Shown here: positions 11,082 through 24,027 of the stretch, in pieces
Layout of the letters: every line of letters starts with the position of its first letter
How positions within the stretch are numbered: position 1 is the stretch's first letter
Assembly (NCBI RefSeq): GCF_042242105.1
Contig: NC_092029.1
Span: forward strand, 15,300,885 to 15,364,884
Direction of reading: 5' to 3'
Length of the DNA: 64,000 nt
DNA from: Pempheris klunzingeri
Lineage: Eukaryota > Chordata > Actinopteri > Acropomatiformes > Pempheridae
The notes under the pieces: generated by a model
Seen by the model: the letters and a program-made list of their open reading frames with translations, nothing else
The model's database searches: none
What the model was told of the DNA's origin: nothing
Position numbers and translations under genes: made by a program

Positions 11082-14000
11082 TCCCTCCGTCTTCCCTCCT
11101 GGCTCAGCTGCTGCTCCTGCTGCTGTTGCTGTTGGAGTGGCGTGGTGGTGCTGGAGGTGGCGGCGGCGGCAGCGGTGGTGGGGTGGCGTGCTGGTGGTGG
11201 GGTTTCTCTGAGCTTTAAGGGAAAACCAATCCAGATAGCATATAGAGAGGGGTTTTCTCCGTCCTCCCGGCGAGGCTCAGGCAGCAGGATTTTTATCTCT
11301 CGGTCTCCAGGATGAAGCTGTGCGTGAGCGGAAGGTACTGCTTCATCGTTTGCATCTTTGATTTGGATTACAAAGCTGGCTGAATATGTGTGAATGTGTG
11401 CGCGTATGTGCTCATCTGTATGTGATGTGGCTGCACTCACAGCGACGGTTCGTGCTCTCTGTGTATTGATGCAGTGCTGTTAGCAATGATCTGCTTTTCT
11501 GATAGTTTGTCAAAGATGAAAGGGTGGTATTTTACAGAACAAGGCTGACGGTTGTATGCAGGGAATCTCTTGCCAAAAAAATTCACTGCAGCGTATGTGG
11601 CGTTACCATGAAAGCTATTTTTCTCTAAGGGATCAATCAAGAGGGTTTGTTAAATTAGTCTTGAATGTGTTAAGGTAGTAAACATGTCCATCCACGACTC
11701 TTATATATCTGCTCTGCAGACAGTCACCTGTCGGAATGCTCCTATAACACTGATTAATTACTCTGCATGATAGCACTGCTTTACCAATATGAGCAACTAA
11801 GCAACAGCAATTCAGCAATTCTATGTATTCAAACAAACCTGACAGTCTCAAGTGTACACAAAAAGCCTAGGTGATAACCGAGCTGATGCCTTCACATGCC
11901 TGCATAAACAGATTTTGATGAGCTCATTACGAAACCACAAGCGCTTACCACTTTTCTGATTAAAGTTGCATTACACGGGAATTAAAGCAGCAAGGCATAT
12001 ATGACGTTTCCTCTCTCTCATCCTCCTTTTTACCTCACTGTCCTACAGTAGGCACGTTGTAATTGATACTATTACTAATGAACCATTATTAATCCGCCAC
12101 AGATGGAAATAGATCCCAAGCTTTCCCTTTTGTGTTCGATTACCGATGGTATTATTACGATTTCAGGCAGATTACAGTTTAAAAGCCATTTAACCAGCCG
12201 ATGAGGGGTAATTAATCTGACGGGGTGTTTCTCCAATATCAGACATCAATTGTCCTCACCTCTGTGTCACAGCTTTAATTGAATTATAGCAGCTCTGCCG
12301 AGATAAGAGGGGGTTGCTCCTGTGCCTCTTCTCCTCGCTCTTCGCCAAATAGGGAAACAAGGTCACCTGTGACCTCCGAAGAAGCCGTGACGAGGTTATA
12401 CAGGAAGCTGGAAGTACCTGAGACTCTGGCCACACCTCTACATCCCACCCGCCCCCATCTTCTACCCCCCTCATACCTCATCTCCAAGACGCCTTCCAGT
12501 CAAAGTGATGAAATGTCCTGAAATATCTCTCTCTTTCTCTCTCTCTCTCTTTCGCAATTTCTGTCCCTCCCTCGGCCGGGCTCCTGCGTCGGGGGCCCTG
12601 TGGCGGAGATAGGGATGTAAATTTTACATGGAGACACACTGGAGCAGGGAGTTCAAGAGCAGAGGAGACCTCTTGGTAGGATAAACAGATTTAAAGTTTT
12701 AAAAGAGTTTTTAAAGTGGTGTCAGAATCCTCAAGCAAATTCCAAAATATCTTTTGCTGAAAACAGTTTGAAGTGTTTTATTTTGAAAATGAGATCGACA
12801 CTTGCAGAAATCAAAGGAAAAAAAAAAAGTGACAGCTGCCCTTCGAGGATGATTGACAGCCCAAAATTGAATGCTGCTCTCTCGTGTGACACAGTTTGAA
12901 GGTTTTCGATTATTTCATCGACCGTACTGTCAGTAAAAGTGCATTTAGAATAATCTATACTCAGTAGTCTTCGTTCAAAGCACCATGATTATACAGAATT
13001 TAAACAAATCACATATCGGCATCAAATGGTGGTTTATACAGGTGTTTAAATTCTTAGGTTCAAATCATCAAATATCACTGCAGTTACTGAAATAAGATAT
13101 GGAAGAAAAATATTCTTATTCAGTTTAAACACCCTCTCCTCAAGATCAATTTAGTTGCTGTTCTGGAGCGTTTGATCATATCATATGATCTTTATCAGCT
13201 GATGGGCCTATTATTCATTGAGACATAGATGTGGAAATTACATTTTTTTTTTTAGCACTTTAGGGACTTCAAAGCTTCAAAATTCATTCATTTAACTAGT
13301 GGGTAAAGTAAAGAAAATGTTTTTAGAAAAGTATTTGGCCACTGCCAGACTGCTCCACTGCTCCTTCACACAGATCCTTCCAAAGGACATTCCCTGATTT
13401 GGCGTTTTGATGATGGTCGTGACGAAGGCCACAGCACACAACTCACATCACTTTCACGCTCATTAAGCCACTCAGTGACCCTTTTCTATCCAGTATAAAA
13501 GCCTCCGCGTTTGTAATGTGCCTCCACTCATTTATTCAGGCTTTTCCCTTTAACGGCATAGTCTGACCATCTGGGAATTGTGCTTGTTCACTTTCTTGCT
13601 GAGAGTTCGAACAGACGATCAATACCTCTATTATGGCTGTCCTTTAATTATGAAGCCACAGCCAGGAGACGTTTAGCTTAGCTTAGCATAAAAAGTGTGA
13701 ACAGGGTGAAACAGCTAGCCAGGCTCTGTCTGAACACCTCTAAAGCTCACTAATAAACATCACATCTTGGGTGTTTACTTGCAACTTGTCATTTTTACAC
13801 TTTGGTTTTTGTACAGACTAAACAAACGAGATGCGTGTTAATTAGTGATCTCATTACCTTTGGATAGAGCCAGGCTGCCTGTTTCCCATTGTCCCACTCG
13901 TTATGCTAAAGGGCTTCATATTGAATTAACACGTACAAGAGTGGTGCCATTTAAGTCTCAGCAAGAAAGGCAAATAAACATATGTTCCAAAAATGGCGAA

Positions 14001-16887
14001 CTACTCCTTTAATTTCAATTGAACTCCACCATTTGATTTCAGATGACAGGTGGTAGACACTGCTCATCCTTACCAGTGGAATTATCAATGTAATTAAAAT
14101 GAATATTAGAAATATGAAACACTCTAGCCATTGTATGGTCCCTGATGAATTAGGTGTCCATTGAATCACTTTTATTATAGATGAAGAGACATTTATATGT
14201 GTGAAAGTGGTGTGGGAGAGTGGCTGGTCTGAAGAGGCAAGAGGTTAGTTCTGATCTGTTTAAGTGGACAGTGTTGGTCTAACAGACTAATACTCTCCTC
14301 TATCCCTCAGTGGTTTGAACAGTCAGCCTCTCTCTCCCACTCTGTGTCTGGGTCTCTCTCTCTCTCTCTCTCTCTGGCGAAGCATTGACAGCTCCTCTGG
14401 GGGTCGTTAAGTGTTTCTTATCATCTAAGCCCTATTATTCCTCCTCCCCTTTGCCCTCTTCAGCACCTGCGGTCAGACCGTACAGGTCAGATTTATCCCT
14501 CACGACGATAAAGCAGTCGGCCATGTAAATGGCTGAATGGCTTCACTGCCTATAACAGCTGCCATAACTCAATTTTTTGACTTGAATTGAACATTTACAC
14601 AGCATACACAGTATGTGTTAACTCAAGTCCTTTGTGATATAAGAGCACATGATACTAATTCAATAAAATGGAAAATGAGTCTTGTAACTTTTAGCTAAAC
14701 TAATGCATGGAGCACAATTGGAGTCATAAAATGAGTGATATGATATGATGCTGCATAGTGCGTGTTAGGTGACTATATCCACCTCAAGTTTTCAAGCCTT
14801 AGCAGCCACAAGCTAACAGCCAAACCAGACCAGATGAAGCTAGAGCAGCAAAAGCCCAGAGCGTATTGCATTTTGTTCCTTTTCAATTCTGCTTTTCAGT
14901 TGCAAGAGGAACGATGTTATTTATGAGTGACATAGTCTCGCTTTAATGTGCTTTTGTTTGTGTCTAACAACAGCAGCAGGGATGTCAGGGACTAGAAGCT
15001 TCTTTTTTTTTTTTTTTTGTAGATTTGAGTTAAAAGGTAGTTCATCTTGGGAAATTTGCTTATTCACTTACTTGCTTAGAGTTAGATTAGAAAGCCTGAC
15101 ACTCTTTCATATCTGTCTGTTAAATAGAAAGCTGCTGCCAATAGATGTTTATTTTCGCATAAAACTTGGAAGCAGGGGGAAGCAGCTAGTCCTGCTCTGT
15201 CCGAAGGTAACAAACTATCAGCACTTCTAAATCTCATTACTTGACATGTTCTGGCTCGTTCGTTTAAAAAAGTTTGTGCACTTTTCACATTTGCAGTTTG
15301 TTGTAAAACCGTGAATTGTGTGTCGTTGGAGATATAATGTGTCTCTGAATTTCCTTAAAACAATAAAATTGCAATAAAATTAAAGTATTTTTTTATGAAA
15401 TACATTGTCTTACTGAACAGATACCACTTGCATGTCTGTATGCTAAATATGAAGCTGACGTACATACACTAGAATATATGTATCTACTGTAAAATCACAC
15501 GTTTTTACACGCAAGGTTTTGTACAGGCTAAACAAACAAGATCTAACATGGTAATAAGTGATCTTTAGTGGTGCTGCTAATGGGATTTTCATTACCTTTA
15601 GACAGAGACAGGCTAGCTGCTTCCAGTCTTTGTGCTACGCTACAAGCAGCTGGCTGTAGTCTGATATTAACTGGACAGACAGTGGAGAGTGGTAACAATC
15701 TTCTCACCAGAAAAGCAAATGAACACGTTTACCGAGATGCCTAACTATTGCTTTAAACTTTCATTTTAACCAAACGTACACAATTTAAGCGTAAAATGAC
15801 ATGACGAGGAGAATCAAACTGTGAGGGAAGTTTAAAGGAAATTAAACACATACATTGTTGTTTTCTTTCTGATTTCTGTTGCTTTCTAACCTGCTATGAA
15901 TCCAAACAGGAGGTCACAGATTACACAATGCACTTTTTTTTATATGCCGCTACATTAATGGCACTATGCTGGAGTGTTATTTTAATATATTGCTTTCTAT
16001 ATTTTAGCAGTATAGTCTCCTTTTTTTGTAAAAGCTCCATTCATGCATCCCTCAGTTGAGGCTTTTTAGGCTGCCTCTTGAGATTCTTGGATGGGCCAGT
16101 AAGTGCATCTGAGCCGCCTGCTGTATGTATATAAGAGCGTGAGGCAAATGCTTATGGACACACACACACACACACACACAGACAAATATATCAACACAGA
16201 ACGCAGAGCAGTACACTGCAGCCTAGCAGATTTGCAGAGGTGGCTCCTTTGTTGTGTCTAATCACTACCTGTCCATTCAAGCTCCACTTGTAAACAATAT
16301 GTTGTGATTGTGGGCGGTGTGCCGTGTGCCGTGTGCCGTGTGTGCATATATGTGTGTACATGTATGTGTGCCTGTGTCTGTTCTATTTTTAATGAGATGA
16401 ACTCCTTTGAAAGCTGCCTCTGCTTCTCTGTCCCATCTTCTTGTGGTTGTGGCTGAAAAGATGGCAAGCACTAGACTTGTTTTTGTGTAAAAAGGAGTCA
16501 AATGCCACAACATTTACTAACCTATTTTAGGAAACAAAAAAAAAAAGAGAACACAGATTGAAAGAGAGTGACCAGAAGTGCGATTTTTTTTGTTTTTACT
16601 CTAAACTTTATGGAAAAATTGAAACGCTGAAGCAAGTCAGAACCACTGATTTTGAACACTTAGTAATCATCAGGGAGCTTTCAAATCGAGTGAGTGGTTT
16701 CAGCCGAAGTTTCCGTGTAAGTGTGTAGATTCTGGGTCGGAAGAAGACAAGGTCTCGGTGGCTTTGCTAGGACAGCTCTCAGAAGGATTCACTGGCACTG
16801 TAACATGATTTCCTTGTCTGGAGGCTGATAATGTTTTCTGTAGGACAGAATGTGCTTCTGTCTGTGTGTTTGATGTGTATTTCTATG

Positions 16888-16918
<31 letters not shown>

Positions 16919-19900
16919 CAGTGCTCTTATGGCTTTTTTTTCTCCAAACTTGTACGTCAACTTGCATAATTTGTCAGTTATTGTCAATTATATATGTGGC
17001 AATAATTTAAATTCTGATTAATTTATGTTGGCACACAAACTAAAGTTTTAGGTTCTCATTATATGTTAACTTGTGCTTTTAAATGTAGAATTATATTCAT
17101 GTCATTACAACATATTCAGAGTATTCAATATCTACATTTCATTTGAAAAATAATCTTAAAAATCTTGGTGAAAATCAAACTACAAAACGTATATAATGAC
17201 GCAAATATACAGTGATCTGATAATAGTTTGGCACCTCTGGAAATATGCTTCTTGCGAAGAGAGAAGAATGATTCCATTCTCATGTCTATACGCAAAAAGT
17301 AAGGCTACATCCAGCAGCCGGTTAGCTTAGCTTAGCATAATGATTGGAAACAGTGGGAGTCAGCTAGCCAGTCTCTGCTAAAAGCTAACAAAATTAGCCC
17401 ACTAGCACCTCTAAAACTCACCAAGAAATACTTTAATCTTGTTAGTTTAATGTTAAAGAACCTTACGAGTCTTGCCAAGAGACAGTCTAGCACATAACCT
17501 TTAATAAAACGACAACTTGTTGTTGCTACACTTTGGATTTTAGACAGATTTAACAAATGAGATAAAATATGTTGATTAGTTTTAAGCAGCTTGGCTAACT
17601 GTTTCCAGTCTTTGTACTAGGCTAAGCCAGGCGAACATTAGAGTAGTATAAGTCTTAACTCTAGATTGAAAAGCGAATTAGCATATGCCCCAAAATATTG
17701 AACTATTCCTTTAAAACTCATTCATGTATACTAAAAGTGTCCAACTCCGAACTTATTTCATCTCCTCACAAACCCCTTTAGATTTTTAACGCAGTGCCAT
17801 ACTCAGTCTAAACGTCACTTTTAAACTTGATCTGATGTTGATGATGGACTCAGCCTGTGGTTGTTTTTCTGGATTTCAGCTGAACAGAACTTTGTCTATT
17901 TATGTTTGTATTTGGAGCTCAGCGATAGCCTCCATCACTCTTCCGCTCATCCCCAAATCCTCCCAGGATGGTTGTCATTATTACACACTCCCCTGTGCCG
18001 AGTGCCATCGGCGGCACATGAAATCCGTTCAGCGGGTTATTATCCCCTGCTGCTGCTAATGATGTTGGTAGTTGGTGTGTAACTACTTATGTGTCTGCTC
18101 CAGAGTTAATCAATGCTGGACAGAGAAACAGCAGAGACATAAACCCACATACACTCACAGCATAGTACCCTAATTTGGGAGTTGATTTTTCAGTTAAACT
18201 GTACATGTCAGTTGGCTGAGTGACTGCTGCAGGTTAGCGTCCTTGTTAATCTGAAGGCATACAGGGCGGAGAGAGCGTCTTCTTCGCCCTCTTTCTCTGC
18301 TGGTGCTGCATGAGTCAGCCCACTCGGGTTCCCCCGCTCCAACGTTGAGGTCTGGGCCTGCGATAAGGGTTTTTCCTGAGAGCCAATCTATCTGCGAGGT
18401 AGATGCGATCAGGAAGGCAGAAAGAGAGACACAGCCTGGCAGAACAGGCGGGAAGAGGAGAGGAAGGAGAGAGAGAAATTATGATTTTCAGTGGAGACTT
18501 CACACCCACGCTCTTTGTTTTTCATCTCTAATTTGGTGATGGCTCCTCTCCCTTTCCTGTTTTTGGCTAAATTGCAACCACTCTGGCTAGCGTGCCCCTT
18601 CCCCCCCTCCTCTCCAACGCTTCCTGCTTCTCCCTTTCCCAACTTTAATGTCCTCCTCCTCCTCTACCACCTCCCCTTCCTCTTCTTTTCAATGCTCTGA
18701 GTTCCTCTCAAATGTCAGCATGGCACGAGTGGGTGGCAGGCAGCGCCATCTGAGCGAGCCCCGGCTATGGTTTTGCTGCAGTGTGAGGATCAGCTGAAGG
18801 GAGAAGGAGCGAGCGAGTGAATGAGCGAAGGAGTGAGAGTTGTTGTGTGTTGCTGGCTTGACACCTGACGTGGCCTGAGATGTGTCATAAAACAGCTGTC
18901 TTTTTTGACTTTTTACCGTGGAGGCTTTCGATTTATTTCATTCGTGGGAGAAGGGGATTGAATGGGCAGAGCTGATGCCGCAGCACACAAACACGTACAC
19001 AGAAACACACACACAGAGACATGCAGGTACGCAGTCTCATGCATGTGTAATGCACAGATATACATGCACGCAGACACACAAGTATTCACTCCCATGTATA
19101 AACTCACAAATAGCTACATATCCGCAAAGTGACAGCTTCATGCATGCACAAACACATGCTCACACCCACCAAATCCTATACACACACACACACACACACA
19201 TTCAGAGCCGGTGTGCTATGACTCAGAGGGGAGCAGCTGGAGTGAAGGCTCCAGTGGCGATGGTGAGCTGTCACCATCTGGAGGAGTACATGTCTCTCTG
19301 CCTCTTCGGCCAGCAGCATAAATCATCTCCCAACTACTGTGTGTCAGAGGATCAACATGTGTCTCTATACCTGTATACTTGTATCTGTTTTTTTACCCCA
19401 GCGTTATGTACAGTATCTACGGATACAACATCCCAAACGTGATGCTCTCCTCGGATACGCCCCGCTCTAGTCACATCCACAGCCTGTCACTGTTTCCTCT
19501 CCGAGTGGACAGTCCAGCGTTCAGATCAGAGGCGCTTTGATCACGCTTTGACTGCCCGTCTCATCTAATAACCCGCACCATTTGTCTGCGGCCTGACAGC
19601 TGCACCTGTGTTGCCGACGCCATCGAGACACAGGGGGATTGAGGGGACGCTAGAATATTTGGAAAAGAGGCCTCAGTGCACTGGCCTTGTCAAACTCTTC
19701 TCATTCAGAATGGGTGGGTGTGTCGGTTCATGTCCTCTGTGTTTGGACACATATGAGATGAAGACGCTGGCTCTGCAGAAAGGCTTAGAGGGATGTTTGT
19801 TTTTGCTGATAAGTCTGATATCTGCTTGTCACAAGGCCTTTTCATCAACCACCAATGATATGATGAAAATGAAACTTTTTTTCCTCCACCAAAATGATTA

Positions 19901-22900
19901 TGTTTTTGGGTGCCGTTACTTTGTCAGTTTGTCAGTAGGATTACAAAACAACTGCTACCCGATTATCACGAATCTTGGTGGAAGGGTGTAGCAGGGGCCA
20001 AAGACGGACCCATTAAATCTAGAAGTGTATCAGGATCCGACTCACAAACAAGCACTTGATATGGTATTCTTACATCATTCACATAGTTACAGAAAGGTAT
20101 CCAGATACAGCCTATAAGACTGGACTGTTGGCCTTGACAGAGGTCTGTGCTCTCCGACTGATGCTGTCTCAATCAATATGTGATGAATATGTGATAGTTA
20201 CGGGGCTGTTCGTTTATGTTGCCATGCCACTGTCAAAATCTGATCAAACCACACCCACACAGTCCTGAAGAAGTGTTAAACTCTTAATAAATAATACCTA
20301 CAGATATTTTTTTCCGATTTTTTTTACTTTCATTTAAGGGAAAAGTACAGGTCAAGTACACAAGTAAACTTATGCTTTGTGCTTTGTTATTTGTGAGGAT
20401 GTAACAGTGCATTGCAACATAAATCCCGCAAAGGTGCAGCTATGGAATGTGTCATGCCTCTCCCTCGATAGATTTGTCCTCATATGATTGTTGAACTTTG
20501 CTGCAAAACAGAAAGAAGCCTGAAGCACTGAGACCAAAACTTGACATTTACCACTGATGTCTAAAATACTTTCAATTTCTCTTCTACTGGATCTTCGCAG
20601 GAAACAACATTGTATAACATTGTGAGGAAAAGTACACCAAAAAAACATTAAAATTAGCCCCAAAGCTACATCACCAAGGGGGGAATTTAACCTTTTAAGA
20701 GCTGCTAACCTTCGAAATGGTCTGTTGCTCTGTATTTAATGCAGAGTTTAATGCTGTTTCAGTTTTTTTCCCCTTGCCAAGGACAAAACTGGGGATTTTT
20801 TACATTTAAATGAGAATCGTTGCAAAACAAATATCGACTTTGTCCTTCAAGCAGGAACTATTAGCTACTAATAGTTGCCAACTTGTGTTTTTGCTTTGTT
20901 TGGCAGGGTCAACACAAGTAGAGCACTCAGTAACTCTGCAGGCCAGACTTAGCTGGTCTCCTTTGGGAAACTAACACACATGACGGCTGCCTGTGGTCAA
21001 CCCCTATAAACACATGAGAGGGAAGGAACACAGACAAACCATGAAAAAGATATACATTGGCAAAACTGCCTTAAAAGTCCCCCGAAATGGCGGCAAACAT
21101 CCGAAAAAGAGGTAAGACTGAAACTGTCAGACGCCATCTTTCCATCCGTCCTCGTTTTTATCTGTTTGTCCGTTCATCCGCCCACGAGGTGTCTCCTCTT
21201 GGCGCCCAGTGGTGCTAAAGCAGCCTCATCTCGCCTCTCCGAGCCCAGAAGTCGTGCTGCCTCGTCATCTCATCTCACCGGAATGAAAGCACTTATTATG
21301 TCTGACTCAGCTCCCAGGTCACTAATGGGAGGATTTTTCATCCCTGGAGCCACTTCACGTAAACTCATCCTATATCAAACAACAAACACCTGTATTCCCC
21401 TGCGAATCCCTGCCAATCAAAGATGAGCAGGAGGTGGGCTGCTGGGTAATGCAGCACTGAAATGCCAACCACTCTGTTGAGAAGTTCATTGAATCATTCT
21501 GTAAGCAGGTATCGTTTTACTCACTGATTTGGTTGTAGACATGGCAGCTTTCCACGTAAATCGTAATAATCACCTTAAAAATAAACAATATTAGAGACTA
21601 AGTGTAAAATGATGATTTCTAATTTAATGCATATCAAGAAAAGTATTTTCTTTATATAAGTATTTATAATACTGTATTTAATGGTGACTGCAGTTTTATT
21701 TGTACATCTCTTGATGCAGAGCTGTGCTGGAGGCAGAAATACTTAATTGTTTGAATTAAAAATAGAAAGTAGGCTACCACAGTTTTAGAAGCACAACTTA
21801 GCTAACTAGTAACCCTGAGAAAAGTACAACAAAACACTAAAACTAGGACAAAACTACATCACCAGTGGGGAATTTTAACCTTTTAAGAGCCGCTAACTTT
21901 AAAAGTGTTGTGTTCCTCTGAATTTAGTGAGTTTAGATGCTGCTTCAGTTTTTCTTTTCCTGTCAGGGAAATATATTTTGACTTTTTAGAGGCACAAATT
22001 AGCTCACTAGCAACCCTAAAAATAACTGTTCACTGAATATTTTTAGGGCCCTTTATTTGTCGTTTGTTTCCATGTTGTCTGTTGGAACTTGACAAGTTTG
22101 TAGCTGTGGCTTATTTGAGCTTGAAACATCAGCTAGCTAACACAGACTTTAGTTTTGCTAGCTACTGCAAGGACCATGATTTCTAATAGCAGCTATTACT
22201 GCTATGAAAAGAAAAGAGACATCACAAGAAAAACATGGCCACAAAATTTAAATTCAGGCACTTGAACTTTTGTGTAAACTTCCATCTAAATAGAGGCCAA
22301 AAAGCGATTCTTAAATTCCACCTCTAGGTTGTCACAAAACCTTCTTAGGAAGGACCGTGGTGCCTTCAAGGCCTGTGACATTGATGCTGAAAACCATGGT
22401 TCACATGCCTTCTCCTACCAACCAGTTATTTCCAGCTTATTTTAACCATGAATGTTTCCCCTTTTTATACCAAGAAATATTAGTTGCCTAAAATATGTCA
22501 TACAACACCATAGAGTATCAGATCACACAACGCTCATTGGAGCAGTTTTTGGAGCACAAACAAAAAAAAACCACATGGCCTAATTTGTCATTTAGATATG
22601 AGAAGATATGAGAGCCAAGAAATTGTCTTTGACCCCACTCACTGAAATTCAAACCAACTGGCGAGGTTTCTGCCTCTGGAGCAGCTTTGTCTCTGAGAAA
22701 AAACCATTGTGCAGCACATATTTGCTTTATCTCCACCATAGGAATATGCTGATTAATATTTCTTATACAAGTGTCACGCACCTAAAATGGTACATTGTAC
22801 AATGTACATTAAAAAGGGGAGAGAAAACAAAAGGAAAGCAAGCCAATACATCCTGTGTACATATTTGTCAAACCTATTGTATACCATTGGGTATTGCGTG

Positions 22901-23992
22901 GTCGGCGTGTCTGTGAATCAATTCACATCATTAATAACCTATTTGTATTATTTGTGTGACTGTCCAAAATTAATAATCCAGCTAAAGTGGTTTATAAGAC
23001 AAAAAAAATCAACTAAAATTTTGAAAAAAATGAAGACAAATGGCCAGCGTGTTAATATCTAGTCATACTTGTAGCTCTATTTTTCATCCCACTGATTGCA
23101 AAATTATTATCCCTCATGTAAATGAGCTGGAAAATGGATGAAACCTCCACTGAAATCTTTGAAAGGAACCTGTCCCTGATTCCTTTTTTTTATATACTGT
23201 CTTTCTCAGCCACCAGCCTTCGTATCTATGATTTTGTTAAAAGAGAGAAAAAGAGACAAAGAGAGGATGTGAAAAGAGCGACGTGACCACATCTCCATCC
23301 ACTCTCTGCTATCTGTTATCCGGCTGCAGATAGAGTCATTACCCTCCTTCCTCCATCTGTCCGTCAATACAGGGTCCATTAAGCCCAGCCGTGCACGCTC
23401 AGATCCATCACGGCAACAGACATTTCCTCTTTTCCCACTCACACTTGCCCTTTTATTAGATTGAAGCCCAGGTAATGCACATACTCTGAAAATAGTCATC
23501 ACCGTGCTGTCTCTCTGAATTACATGTGGGGGGTATCGCTGTTCCGTAAATCTGAGCCTTCACAGTCTATCCATATGATGTATTAGAGTTCATTGGCTCA
23601 TATTTCATCACAGATTACACCCTCCCTTATTTCAGTGGGACCAATCTTACTGATTATTGGGTTTCTGTGATGTGCTGCCGAGCTTTAATGCTGAAACAGA
23701 GATCTAATGCTCAAATATCTGATGACTTAAAAAGCTCCACATCCTTACTTACCCCTGCCTGGATTCTTAATTAGAGATCTGTGTTTTGGTCCCATGTTTT
23801 CTTCGTACAAAGCAGTTTCTCACACAACTTTTCTGCTTTTATCACCCTCTCATAATGTTCTCATCACCGCTGCATGGCCATTCAGGGGTACATTAAAAAG
23901 ATATGTAGACCCTTATAAGTCAGTTTAGATACACATACACCCAAGTTACAAGCTCGTTTGCTCCATCATATGCCCTGAGCACAATCATCTGC

Positions 23993-24027
<35 letters not shown>

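Noticed and set aside
10896..11315. 139-codon + ORF and overlapping minus ORFs
   Set aside because: Low-complexity translation of TC and GCT/GGC repeats.
18918..19442. 174-codon + ORF
   Set aside because: Mostly Thr/His runs from CA-rich DNA; no homology signal.
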